A stretch of 64,000 nucleotides of DNA from Siphonodentalium dalli. Its lineage: Eukaryota > Mollusca > Scaphopoda > Gadilida > Siphonodentaliidae. The stretch covers positions 195,307,887-195,371,886 of the forward strand of contig CP136062.1 of assembly GCA_032622095.1 (NCBI GenBank). Reading direction: 5' to 3'. Shown here one piece after another: positions 46,971 through 58,707 of this stretch (position 1 is the stretch's first letter; every line of letters starts with the position of its first letter). The notes below the pieces were generated by a model. It did no database searches. It worked only from the letters and a program-made list of their open reading frames with translations, and had not been told where the DNA came from. The translations under genes and the position numbers were made by a program.

Positions 46971-47370
46971 GGCTACGTTCATACACTGGCAAGTTTGCAC
47001 GGTTTTGTTTGCAGGCATTTTGTCGTAAAAAACGACATGGTGCCATAATATGAGCGGAAACAATCACATAAAGTGCATCTGTGCCACAGCCAACTACGTG
47101 CGAAATTAAATCTCTGTAGTTCCACTAGTAACGATGATACCGGAATTTGCCTGTAAATATCATGCAATTATCTCGCTCGAATAAATAATGCAGGTATTTG
47201 CAGGCAAATTCCAGTAGCACTGTTACAAGTGGAACTACATAAATGTTACTTCTCATGTGTTTCGCTTTGATAAAGATTCATGTTATGTGCACGTTTCCGT
47301 TCATATTCTGGCACCATGTGGTTTTCTATGACGAAATGCCCGCAAAACTTGCCAGCGTATGAACGTACCC
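46971..47370. mobile_element. 400-bp foldback MITE with TACGTTCATACRCTGGCAA ends
   Basis: Left and right arms of nearly 200 bases are mutually complementary: GGCTACGTTCATACACTGG and, reversed from the right, GGGTACGTTCATACGCTGG. The centre carries GGAATTTGCCTGTAAATA and GGTATTTGCAGGCAAATTCC. The right end is followed by TTA, then at once by another GGGTACGTTCATACGCTGG start (47374), so two elements abut. GGG ends with TTA suggest Harbinger, as inference. A truncated relative lies in the gag insertion (35060-35336). Confidence 0.82.
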
Positions 47371-47373
47371 TTA

Positions 47374-47490
47374 GGGTACGTTCATACGCTGGCAATATTG
47401 CACCGCAAAAATGCCGGGGACATGTCTCTATTCCGAATGTTCGCTATTCCGAAGGTTCTCTATTCCGAAGGTTCGCTATTCCGAAGGTTT
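47374..47490 (+). repeat. Second MITE terminus and CTATTCCGAAGGTT minisatellite
   Basis: GGGTACGTTCATACGCTGGC begins a second element in opposite orientation to the preceding right end. It is followed at 47423-47490 by four to five copies of a ~17-bp unit (TCGCTATTCCGAAGGT and TCTCTATTCCGAAGGT). Confidence 0.75.
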
Positions 47491-47611
47491 CTGTTATTTT
47501 AAAGGTTAATTCTATAGTCTAAAGTATATATTGAGAGGGTTCTTTATCACGAAGATTCTTTTTATGAAGGAAAAAACTTAAAACATTAAAACAATAAATG
47601 TCATTGTTTTT

Positions 47612-47720
47612 TCGCGGGTTTCCCGGGGGGGGGGGGGGGTGTTGTAAAAAAAATTGCAGGAAGGTATGCCGGGTGGTGGGTGGCCCGAGGGGCAAAAAAC
47701 GCGTTTTTTACAACCTCATG
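47612..47720 (+). repeat. G-tract repeat flanking the Helitron array, left copy
   Basis: GGGTTTCCCGGGGGG... followed by AAATTGCAGGAAGGTATGCC. The same sequence occurs in reverse complement at about 60100-60215, on the other side of the array. Confidence 0.75.
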
Positions 47721-47784
47721 CAAATTTTGTACTAAAGACCTTTTGTGCCCTTATTTAACATTTGTAACAGTTTAAAACATATTA

Positions 47785-48553
47785 TCTATTATATATTTTG
47801 AAAGATCTGTGTGTGTGTGTGTGTGTGTGTATCTGTCTGTCAGTAATCGATGGACTCAAATACGGCTGAGCCAATTTCGATGAAACTTGGTATGTGGGGG
47901 TATTTTCGGGTCAGGACTAACATAGGCCTATTAATTTGTCCGTGCGAGGTCAACTTTTCACGTGCCGAGGTCAAATCTGTTTTACGCCGTTTTGCGCTAA
48001 TATATTTCAGTTCGGTGCTTACAAATCGATTCGAAACAGCGCGAATAATAACATGCCAGTCATAATAATGACACTATGAGAATCTTTCGTGTTTCCTCTT
48101 TCCAACGATATATAATATGTATGTATCCGTTTTAGTTATCTGCCTCAATTATTAAGAAGAAGTGGTACGATCTTCTATCAGGGTAAAAACAATGCGTAAC
48201 TTCTATGACGTCGTTAGAGGTCATAAAGTTAGATCACGTTAACTCATAACCGGCCGATGCATTTGACTGTTTCAGACGTCTTGGCGATATCTCGGGCACC
48301 GATGGTAATTTATCTTTACGTTGAAACTTGATAATTAATGAGCGTGTGTATATGAGGCGCGTTTATATACTTCAGTGGAAATCAAATCGGGTTAAACTGG
48401 CGGATTTTTACGGACGAAATTTGATGCATAGGGTATCTCGGTATCCGCTGGGCCGATTTCCCGGTATCCGCTGGGCCGATTTCCACCATTTTTGGGGTGT
48501 TGGTGTTTGACAATTCAAGGTCAAAGCCCGGACGAAGTCGGGTCACCTTCTAG
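47785..48553 (+). mobile_element. Helitron unit 1 (short form)
   Basis: 769 bp. It lacks the ~150-bp segment of the long form before the 3' hairpin. The gap falls between GTTTGA and CAATTCAAGGTCAAA, a word that is repeated in the long form, so deletion between the repeats explains the short form. Confidence 0.85.
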
Positions 48554-49475
48554 TCTATTATATATTTTGGAAGATCTGTGTGTGTGTGTGTGTGTGTCTG
48601 TCTGTCAGTAATCGATGGACTCGAAAATAGCCCAGCCGATTTCGATGAAACTTGGTATGTGGGGGTATTTTCGGCCGGGGACGAACATAGGCATATTAAT
48701 TTGTCCGTGCGAGGTCAACTTTTCACGTGCCGAGGTCAAATCTGTTTTTACGCCGTTTTGCGCTAATATATTTCAGTTCGGTGCTTACAAATCGATTCGA
48801 AACAGCGCGAATAATAACATGCCAGTCATAATAATGACACTATGAGAATCTTTCGTGTTTCCTCTTTCCAACGATATATAATATGTATGTATCCGTTTTA
48901 GTTATCTGCCTCAATTATTAAGAAGAAGTGGTACGATCTTCTATCAGGGTAAAAACAATGCGTACCTTCTATGACGTCGTTAGAGGTCATAAAGTTAGAT
49001 CACGTTAACTCTTAACAGGCCGATGCATTTGACTGTTTCAGACGTCTTGGCGATATCTCGGGCACCGATGGTAATTTATCTTTACGTTGAAACTTGATAA
49101 TTAATGAGGGTGTGTATATGAGGCGCGTTTATATACTTCAGTGGAAATCAAATCGGTTAAACTGGCGGATTTTTACGGACGAAATTTGATGCATAGGGTA
49201 TCTCGGTATCCGCTGGGCCGATTTCCCGGTATCCGCTGGACGATTTCCACCATATTTGGGGTGTTGGTGTTTGACCCCACCTTACCTTGGCCTTCAAAAT
49301 GGTCAATTCAAGGTCAAATCGGGTAAAACCGGATGGATTTCGACGGGTACTTTTGTCGGGTACTTTTGTTCGGGCACTGTGTTTTGGACGGGTCAAATCG
49401 TGACCCCACTTGACCTTGGCCTTCAAAATAGACAATTCAAGGTCAAAGCCCGGACGAAGTCGGGTCACCTTCTAG
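48554..49475 (+). mobile_element. Helitron unit 2 (long form)
   Basis: 922 bp. It carries the extra segment with two CAATTCAAGGTCAAA words around a GGGTACTTTTGTCGGGTACT block. Confidence 0.85.
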
Positions 49476-50249
49476 TCTATTATATATTTTGAAAGATCTG
49501 TGTGTGTGTGTGTGTGTGTGTGTGTATCTGTCTGTCAGTAATCGATGGACTCAAATACGGCTGAGCCAATTTCGATGAAACTTGGTATGTGGGGGTATTT
49601 TCGGGTCAGGACTAACATAGGCCTATTAATTTGTCCGTGCGAGGTCAACTTTTCACGTGCCGAGGTCAAATCTGTTTTTACGCCGTTTTGCGCTAATATA
49701 TTTCAGTTCGGTGCTTACAAATCGATTCGAAACAGCGCGAATAATAACATGCCAGTCATAATAATGACACTATGAGAATCTTTCGTGTTTCCTCTTTCCA
49801 ACGATATATAATATGTATGTATCCGTTTTAGTTATCTGCCTCAATTATTAAGAAGAAGTGGTACGATCTTCTATCAGGGTAAAAACAATGCGTAACTTCT
49901 ATGACGTCGTTAGAGGTCATAAAGTTAGATCACGTTAACTCATAACCGGCCGATGCATTTGACTGTTTCAGACGTCTTGGCGATATCTCGGGCACCGATG
50001 GTAATTTATCTTTACGTTGAAACTTGATAATTAATGAGCGTGTGTATATGAGGCGCGTTTATATACTTCAGTGGAAATCAAATCGGGTTAAACTGGCGGA
50101 TTTTTACGGACGAAATTTGATGCATAGGGTATCTCGGTATCCGCTGGGCCGATTTCCCGGTATCCGCTGGGCCGATTTCCACCATTTTTGGGGTGTTGGT
50201 GTTTGACAATTCAAGGTCAAAGCCCGGACGAAGTCGGGTCACCTTCTAG
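49476..50249 (+). mobile_element. Helitron unit 3 (short form)
   Basis: 774 bp, nearly identical to unit 1 apart from GT-tract length and a single T in a T-run. Confidence 0.85.
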
Positions 50250-51169
50250 TCTATTATATATTTTGGAAGATCTGTGTGTGTGTGTGTGTGTCTGTCTGTC
50301 AGTAATCGATGGACTCGAAAATAGCCCAGCCGATTTCGATGAAACTTGGTATGTGGGGGTATTTTCGGCCGGGGACGAACATAGGCATATTAATTTGTCC
50401 GTGCGAGGTCAACTTTTCACGTGCCGAGGTCAAATCTGTTTTTACGCCGTTTTGCGCTAATATATTTCAGTTCGGTGCTTACAAATCGATTCGAAACAGC
50501 GCGAATAATAACATGCCAGTCATAATAATGACACTATGAGAATCTTTCGTGTTTCCTCTTTCCAACGATATATAATATGTATGTATCCGTTTTAGTTATC
50601 TGCCTCAATTATTAAGAAGAAGTGGTACGATCTTCTATCAGGGTAAAAACAATGCGTACCTTCTATGACGTCGTTAGAGGTCATAAAGTTAGATCACGTT
50701 AACTCTTAACAGGCCGATGCATTTGACTGTTTCAGACGTCTTGGCGATATCTCGGGCACCGATGGTAATTTATCTTTACGTTGAAACTTGATAATTAATG
50801 AGCGTGTGTATATGAGGCGCGTTTATATACTTCAGTGGAAATCAAATCGGTTAAACTGGCGGATTTTTACGGACGAAATTTGATGCATAGGGTATCTCGG
50901 TATCCGCTGGGCCGATTTCCCGGTATCCGCTGGACGATTTCCACCATATTTGGGGTGTTGGTGTTTGACCCCACCTTACCTTGACCTTCAAAATGGTCAA
51001 TTCAAGGTCAAATCGGGTAAAACCGGATGGATTTCGACGGGTACTTTTGTCGGGTACTTTTGTTCGGGCACTGTGTTTTGGACGGGTCAAATCGTGACCC
51101 CACTTGACCTTGGCCTTCAAAATAGACAATTCAAGGTCAAAGCCCGGACGAAGTCGGGTCACCTTCTAG
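50250..51169 (+). mobile_element. Helitron unit 4 (long form)
   Basis: 920 bp, nearly identical to unit 2 (for example CTTGACCTTC where unit 2 has CTTGGCCTTC). Confidence 0.85.
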
Positions 51170-51190
51170 TCTATTATATATTTTGAAAGA

Positions 51191-51229
<39 letters not shown>

Positions 51230-51951
51230 CTGTCTGTCAGTAATCGATGGACTCAAATACGGCTGAGCCAATTTCGATGAAACTTGGTATGTGGGGGTAT
51301 TTTCGGGTCAGGACTAACATAGGCCTATTAATTTGTCCGTGCGACGTCAACTTTTCACGTGCCGAGGTCAAATCTGTTTTTACGCCGTTTTGCGCTAATA
51401 TATTTCAGTTCGGTGCTTACAAATCGATTCGAAACAGCGCGAATAATAACATGCCAGTCATAATAATGACACTATGAGAATCTTTCGTGTTTCCTCTTTC
51501 CAACGATATATAATATGTATGTATCCGTTTTAGTTATCTGCCTCAATTATTAAGAAGAAGTGGTACGATCTTCTATCAGGGTAAAAACAATGCGTAACTT
51601 CTATGACGTCGTTAGAGGTCATAAAGTTAGATCACGTTAACTCATAACCGGCCGATGCATTTGACTGTTTCAGACGTCTTGGCGATATCTCGGGCACCGA
51701 TGGTAATTTATCTTTACGTTGAAACTTGATAATTAATGAGCGTGTGTATATGAGGCGCGTTTATATACTTCAGTGGAAATCAAATCGGGTTAAACTGGCG
51801 GATTTTTACGGACGAAATTTGATGCATAGGGTATCTCGGTATCCGCTGGGCCGATTTCCCGGTATCCGCTGGGCCGATTTCCACCATTTTTGGGGTGTTG
51901 GTGTTTGACAATTCAAGGTCAAAGCCCGGACGAAGTCGGGTCACCTTCTAG
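51170..51951 (+). mobile_element. Helitron unit 5 (short form)
   Basis: 782 bp, with a longer GT tract. A GCGACGTC variant is shared with unit 7 but not with units 1 and 3, which orders the duplications. Confidence 0.85.
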
Positions 51952-52871
51952 TCTATTATATATTTTGGAAGATCTGTGTGTGTGTGTGTGTGTCTGTCTG
52001 TCAGTAATCGATGGACTCGAAAATAGCCCAGCCGATTTCGATGAAACTTGGTATGTGGGGGTATTTTCGGCCGGGGACGAACATAGGCATATTAATTTGT
52101 CCGTGCGAGGTCAACTTTTCACGTGCCGAGGTCAAATCTGTTTTTACGCCGTTTTGCGCTAATATATTTCAGTTCGGTGCTTACAAATCGATTCGAAACA
52201 GCGCGAATAATAACATGCCAGTCATAATAATGACACTATGAGAATCTTTCGTGTTTCCTCTTTCCAACGATATATAATATGTATGTATCCGTTTTAGTTA
52301 TCTGCCTCAATTATTAAGAAGAAGTGGTACGATCTTCTATCAGGGTAAAAACAATGCGTACCTTCTATGACGTCGTTAGAGGTCATAAAGTTAGATCACG
52401 TTAACTCTTAACAGGCCGATGCATTTGACTGTTTCAGACGTCTTGGCGATATCTCGGGCACCGATGGTAATTTATCTTTACGTTGAAACTTGATAATTAA
52501 TGAGCGTGTGTATATGAGGCGCGTTTATATACTTCAGTGGAAATCAAATCGGTTAAACTGGCGGATTTTTACGGACGAAATTTGATGCATAGGGTATCTC
52601 GGTATCCGCTGGGCCGATTTCCCGGTATCCGCTGGACGATTTCCACCATATTTGGGGTGTTGGTGTTTGACCCCACCTTACCTTGACCTTCAAAATGGTC
52701 AATTCAAGGTCAAATCGGGTAAAACCGGATGGATTTCGACGGGTACTTTTGTCGGGTACTTTTGTTCGGGCACTGTGTTTTGGACGGGTCAAATCGTGAC
52801 CCCACTTGACCTTGGCCTTCAAAATAGACAATTCAAGGTCAAAGCCCGGACGAAGTCGGGTCACCTTCTAG
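51952..52871 (+). mobile_element. Helitron unit 6 (long form)
   Basis: 920 bp, apparently identical in sequence to unit 4. Confidence 0.85.
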
Positions 52872-52892
52872 TCTATTATATATTTTGAAAGA

Positions 52893-52927
<35 letters not shown>

Positions 52928-53649
52928 CTGTCTGTCAGTAATCGATGGACTCAAATACGGCTGAGCCAATTTCGATGAAACTTGGTATGTGGGGGTATTT
53001 TCGGGTCAGGACTAACATAGGCCTATTAATTTGTCCGTGCGACGTCAACTTTTCACGTGCCGAGGTCAAATCTGTTTTTACGCCGTTTTGCGCTAATATA
53101 TTTCAGTTCGGTGCTTACAAATCGATTCGAAACAGCGCGAATAATAACATGCCAGTCATAATAATGACACTATGAGAATCTTTCGTGTTTCCTCTTTCCA
53201 ACGATATATAATATGTATGTATCCGTTTTAGTTATCTGCCTCAATTATTAAGAAGAAGTGGTACGATCTTCTATCAGGGTAAAAACAATGCGTAACTTCT
53301 ATGACGTCGTTAGAGGTCATAAAGTTAGATCACGTTAACTCATAACCGGCCGATGCATTTGACTGTTTCAGACGTCTTGGCGATATCTCGGGCACCGATG
53401 GTAATTTATCTTTACGTTGAAACTTGATAATTAATGAGCGTGTGTATATGAGGCGCGTTTATATACTTCAGTGGAAATCAAATCGGGTTAAACTGGCGGA
53501 TTTTTACGGACGAAATTTGATGCATAGGGTATCTCGGTATCCGCTGGGCCGATTTCCCGGTATCCGCTGGGCCGATTTCCACCATTTTTGGGGTGTTGGT
53601 GTTTGACAATTCAAGGTCAAAGCCCGGACGAAGTCGGGTCACCTTCTAG
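52872..53649 (+). mobile_element. Helitron unit 7 (short form)
   Basis: 778 bp, sharing the GCGACGTC variant with unit 5. Confidence 0.85.
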
Positions 53650-54571
53650 TCTATTATATATTTTGGAAGATCTGTGTGTGTGTGTGTGTGTCTGTCTGTC
53701 AGTAATCGATGGACTCGAAAATAGCCCAGCCGATTTCGATGAAACTTGGTATGTGGGGGTATTTTCGGCCGGGGACGAACATAGGCATATTAATTTGTCC
53801 GTGCGAGGTCAACTTTTCACGTGCCGAGGTCAAATCTGTTTTTTACGCCGTTTTGCGCTAATATATTTCAGTTCGGTGCTTACAAATCGATTCGAAACAG
53901 CGCGAATAATAACATGCCAGTCATAATAATGACACTATGAGAATCTTTCGTGTTTCCTCTTTCCAACGATATATAATATGTATGTATCCGTTTTAGTTAT
54001 CTGCCTCAATTATTAAGAAGAAGTGGTACGATCTTCTATCAGGGTAAAAACAATGCGTACCTTCTATGACGTCGTTAGAGGTCATAAAGTTAGATCACGT
54101 TAACTCTTAACAGGCCGATGCATTTGACTGTTTCAGACGTCTTGGCGATATCTCGGGCACCGATGGTAATTTATCTTTACGTTGAAACTTGATAATTAAT
54201 GAGCGTGTGTATATGAGGCGCGTTTATATACTTCAGTGGAAATCAAATCGGGTTAAACTGGCGGATTTTTACGGACGAAATTTGATGCATAGGGTATCTC
54301 GGTATCCGCTGGGCCGATTTCCCGGTATCCGCTGGACGATTTCCACCATATTTGGGGTGTTGGTGTTTGACCCCACCTTACCTTGACCTTCAAAATGGTC
54401 AATTCAAGGTCAAATCGGGTAAAACCGGATGGATTTCGACGGGTACTTTTGTCGGGTACATTTGTTCGGGCACTGTGTTTTGGACGGGTCAAATCGTGAC
54501 CCCACTTGACCTTGGCCTTCAAAATAGACAATTCAAGGTCAAAGCCCGGACGAAGTCGGGTCACCTTCTAG
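53650..54571 (+). mobile_element. Helitron unit 8 (long form)
   Basis: 922 bp. It differs from units 4 and 6 by an extra T in a T-run, an extra G (ATCGGGTTAAAC) and GGGTACATTTGTTC, marking the old end of the amplified dimers. Confidence 0.85.
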
Positions 54572-55366
54572 TCTATTATATATTTTTGAAAGATCTGTGT
54601 GTGTATCTGTCTGTGTGTGTGTGTGTAATCGATGAACTCGAAAACGGCCGACCCGATTTCGATGAAACTTGGTATGTGGGGGTATTTTCGGGTCAGGAGT
54701 AACATAGGCCTATTGATTTTCAGATCCGAAGTCAACTTTTCACGTGCCGAGGTCAAATCTGTTTTTACGCTGTGTTACGGGACTTTCATTTGAGTTCGGT
54801 GCTTACAAATCGATTCGAAACAGCGCGAATAATAAAATGCCAGTCATAATAATGACACTGTGAGAATCTTTCGTGTTTCCTCTTTCCAACGATATATAAT
54901 GCATATGTATCCGTTTTAGTTATCTGCCTCAATTATTAAGAAGAAGTGGTACGATCTTCTATCAGGGTAAAAACAATGCGTAACTTCTATGACGTCGTTA
55001 GAGGTCATAAAGTTAGATCACGTTAACGCTTAACCGGCCGATGCATTTGACTGTTTTAGACGTCTTGGCGATATCTCGGGCACGGATGGTAATTTATCTT
55101 TAGGTTGAAACTTGATAATTAATGAGTGTGTGTATATGAGGCGCATTTATATACTTGAGTGGAAATCAAATCTGGCTAAACTGGCGGATTTTTACGGACG
55201 AAATTTGATGCATAGGGTATCTCGGTATCCGCTAGGCTGATTTCCCGGTATCCAATGGGCCGATTTCCACCATTTTTCGGGTGTTGGTGTTGGACCACAC
55301 CTGGCCTTGACCTTCAAAATGGTCCATTCAAGGTCAAAGCCCGGACGAAGTCGGGTCACCTTCTAG
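54572..55366 (+). mobile_element. Helitron unit 9 (diverged)
   Basis: 795 bp with many substitutions against units 1-8 (for example TTTTCAGATCCGAAGTC and CTGTGTTACGGGAC). It is related to unit 12 in the same positions. Confidence 0.82.
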
Positions 55367-56095
55367 TCTATTATATATTTTGAAAGATCTGTGTGTGTAT
55401 CTGTCTGTGTGTGTGTGTCTAATCGATGGACTCGAAAATGGCCCAGCCGATTTCGATGAAACTTGGTATGTGGGGGTATTTTCGGCCGGGGACGAACATA
55501 GGCATATTAATTTGTCCGTGCGACGTGACCTTGACCTTGAAATCGGGTCATTTCAAGGTCAAACGCCCGAATATCACGGGATTTCGACGAAACTTGGTAT
55601 GTGGGGGTACTTTCTTATGGCGAGTCTCATAAGCATCTGTGTGTGTATCTGTCTGTGTGTGTGTCTAATCGATGGACTCGAAAATGGCCCAGCCGATTTC
55701 GATGAAACTTGGTATGTGGGGGTATTTTCGGCCGGGGACGAACATAGGCATATTAATTTGCCCGTGCGACGTGACCTTGACCTTGAAATCGGGTAACTTC
55801 AAGGTCAAATCGCCAATTTTGATGGGATTTCGACGAAATTTGATACGTGGGGTTACTTTTGTCCACTGATTGTTTTGGACGGGTACAATCGTGACCCCGA
55901 CCAGACCTTGACCTTCAAAATTATCAATTCAAGGTCAAATAGGGTAAAACCGGATGGATTTCGACGGGCACGTTTGTCGGGTACTTTTGTCCGGGCAGTG
56001 TTTTTGGACTGGTCAAATCGTGACCCCACTTGACCTTGACCTTCAAAATGGCCAATTCAAGGTCAAAGTCCGGACGAAGTCGGGTCACCTTCTAG
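55367..56095 (+). mobile_element. Helitron unit 10 (diverged, internal duplication)
   Basis: 729 bp. The segment TGTGTATCTGTCTGTGTGTG plus AATCGATGGACTCG and GATGAAACTTGGTATG is present twice (about 55390 and 55637), and the central part of units 1-9 is missing. Confidence 0.8.
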
Positions 56096-57266
56096 TCTAT
56101 TATATATTTTGAAAGATATGTGTGTGTGTGTGTATCTGTCTGTGTGTGTGTGTGTGTAATCGATGAACTCAAAAACGACCGACCCGATTTCGATGAAACT
56201 TGGTACGTGGGGGTATTTTCGGCCGGGGGTTAACATAGGCCTATTGATTTGCCCGTGCGACGTGACCTTGACCTTCAAAACTCATATCTCGGGATCCGCA
56301 GTGCTATCACGCCGGATTTAGCACTGCGATGCAGGGAGGATAACTCTATATTCATACGTCGACGAACGTTAGCAATTTGCAGGCATGCAATTACGCATCG
56401 TGTATTTTTCCCAAAAATTATAACATTTACAATATATATTGTCAATTTGCAGGCTATTAAAAATCGTGCATCTATCCCAAAATATATCATTTATTACAAT
56501 TTCTGATATATAAATTTTGTTACAGCTAATATTCTTAGGTCTATTGTCGATAGATTTATTTTTTGTATATTCACACCACGCATAGGCTCAAGCTGTTTAC
56601 ATTTACCCCGCGGGTCTGGAATCTCATCCAAGAATCCATTTAGCTGAAATGATACTTCGTTGTTGCGAAATGGAATCTACCGGTGGCCCCAATCCGTCAA
56701 TGTCAACAACATCGAAATTGTTCAACTTTGACTGCGAGAAAATAATTAGTTAAAATTTACCACACAATGCTAATTTATCTTTACGTTGAAGCTTGATAAT
56801 TAATGAGCGTGTGTATATGAGGCGCGTTTACATACTTTAGTGGAAATCAAATCGGGTAAAACTGGCGGATTTTTACGGACGAAATTTGATACATAGGGTA
56901 TCTCGGTATCCGCTGGGCCGATTTCCCGGTATCCGCTTGCCCAATTTCCACCATTTTTGGGGTGTTGGTGTTGGAAAATTGCCAGACGGATTTTGACAAA
57001 ATTTGATACTTAGTGGACCATAGTGGTAATTGTTTCCAGGGAGTGTTTTGGACGGGTCAAATCGTGACCCCACCTGACCTTGACCTTCAAAATGGTCAAT
57101 TCAATGTCAAATCGGGTAAAACCGGATGGATTTCGACGGGTACTTTTGTCGGGTACTTTTGTTCGGGTAGTGTTTTGGACAGGTCAAATCGTGACCCCAC
57201 TTGACCTTGGCCTTCAAAATATACAATTCAAGGTCAAAGCCCGGACGAAGTCGGGTCACCTTCTAG
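56096..57266 (+). mobile_element. Helitron unit 11 (carrying ~480 bp of foreign DNA)
   Basis: 1171 bp. About 56282-56765 is not found in other units and reads as ordinary AT-rich DNA, with two ATTTGCAGGC words (56375, 56445). It may be captured host sequence or an insertion. Family sequence resumes at CTAATTTATCTTTACGTTGA. Confidence 0.78.
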
Positions 57267-58550
57267 TCTATTATATATTTTGGAAGATCTGTTTATTTGT
57301 TTGTTTGTTTGTGTGTGTGTGTGTGTGTGTAATCGATGAACTCGAAAACGGCCGACCCGATTTCGATGAAACTTGGTATGTGGGGGTATTTTCGGGTCAG
57401 GAGTAACATAGGCCTATTGATTTTCAGATCCGAAGTCAACTTTTCACGTGCCGAGGTCAAATCTGTTTTTACGCTGTGTTACGGGACTTTCATTTGAGTT
57501 CGGTGCTTACAAATCGATTCGAAACAGCGCGAATAATTAAATGCCAGTCATAATAATGACACTGTGAGAATCTTTCGTGTTTCCTCTTTCCAACGATATA
57601 TAATGCGTATGTATCTGTTTTAGTTATCTGCCTCAATTATCAAGAAGAAGTGGTACTATCTTCCATCAGGATAAAAACAATGCGTAACTTCTATGACGTC
57701 GTTAGAGTTCATAACGTTAGATCACGTTAACGCTTAACCGGCCGATGCATTTGACTGTTTCAGACGTCTTGGCGATATCTCGGGCACCGATGGTAATTTA
57801 TCTTTACGTTGAAACTTGATAATTAATGAGCGTGTGTGTATGAGGCGCGTTTATATACTTGAGTGGAAATCAAATCGGGTTAAACTGGCGGATTTTTACG
57901 GACGAAATTTGATGCATAGGGTATCTCGATATCCGCTGGGCCGATTTCCCGGTATCCGCTGGGCCGATTTAGACCATTTTTGGGGTGTTGGTGTTTGACC
58001 CCACCTGACCTTCAAAATGGTCAATTCAAGGCGATATCTCGGGCACCGATGGTAATTTATCTTTACGTTGAAACTTGATAATTAATGAGCGTGTGTATAT
58101 GAGGCGCGTTTATATACTTGAGTCTTGGCGATATCTCGGGCACCAATGGTAATTTATCTTTACGTTGAAACTTGATAATTAATGAGCGTGTGTGTATGAG
58201 GCGCGTTTATATACTTGAGTGGAAATCAAATCGGGTTAAACTGGCGGATTTTTACGGACGAAATTTGATGCATAGGGTATCTCGGTATCCGCAGGGCCGA
58301 TTTCCCGGTATCCGCTGGGCCGATTTCCACCATTTTTGGGGTGTTGGTGTTTGACCCCACCTGACCTTCAAAATGGTCAATTCAAGGTCAAATCGGGTAA
58401 AACCGGATGGATTTCGACGGGTACTTTTGTCGGGTACTTTTGTTCGGGCACTGTGTTTTGGACGGGTCAAATTGTGACCCCCACTTGACCTTGGCCTTCA
58501 AAATAGACAATTCAAGGTCAAACCCGGACGAAGTCGGGTCACCTTCTAGT
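57267..58550 (+). mobile_element. Helitron unit 12 (terminal, internal duplications)
   Basis: 1284 bp. The block GGCGATATCTCGGGCACCGA...GAGGCGCGTTTATATACTTG occurs three times (about 57771, 58031, 58126). The unit ends TTCTAG at 58550, followed by host T. Confidence 0.82.
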
Positions 58551-58707
58551 AAGGATATATAACTGCAAAAACACCATATTTATGTTACTATGACCTCATA
58601 TGGGCCTTAGTGGAGATGACATTAAGCTATGGCATGTTGAATATGGGGCGGTGTGGTGAAAAAATTCCTTCCCGACACCCTTTGGAAAGAAGCTTCGAGA
58701 AATGTAA

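Larger units (their letters stand above)
47785..58550 (+). mobile_element. Head-to-tail array of twelve non-autonomous Helitron-like elements
   Basis: Each unit starts TCTATTATATATTTTGRAAG and ends CCCGGACGAAGTCGGG-TCACCTTCTAG. A 5' TC, a 3' CTAG and a short GC-rich hairpin (CCCG...CGGG, 7 bases before CTAG) are the diagnostic Helitron ends. The array begins after A (47784) and ends before T (58551), the usual Helitron A/T insertion site. Inside, every junction is CTAG/TCTATT, so units abut without host DNA. No Rep or helicase is encoded. Each unit has a (GT)n tract near its 5' end. Units 1-8 alternate short (~775 bp) and long (~920 bp) forms as four almost identical ~1.7-kb dimers; units 9-12 are older and rearranged. 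Recurrent short frames (e.g. SMKLGMWGYF) are repeat artefacts. Confidence 0.88.

Noticed and set aside
47850-58470. Many near-identical 60-116 codon frames (MDSNTAEPISMKLGMWGYF-type and others) as a gene family
   Set aside because: They recur at the same position in each Helitron unit, overlap on both strands, start and stop with the repeat, and include the GT microsatellite. They are by-products of the tandem repeat.
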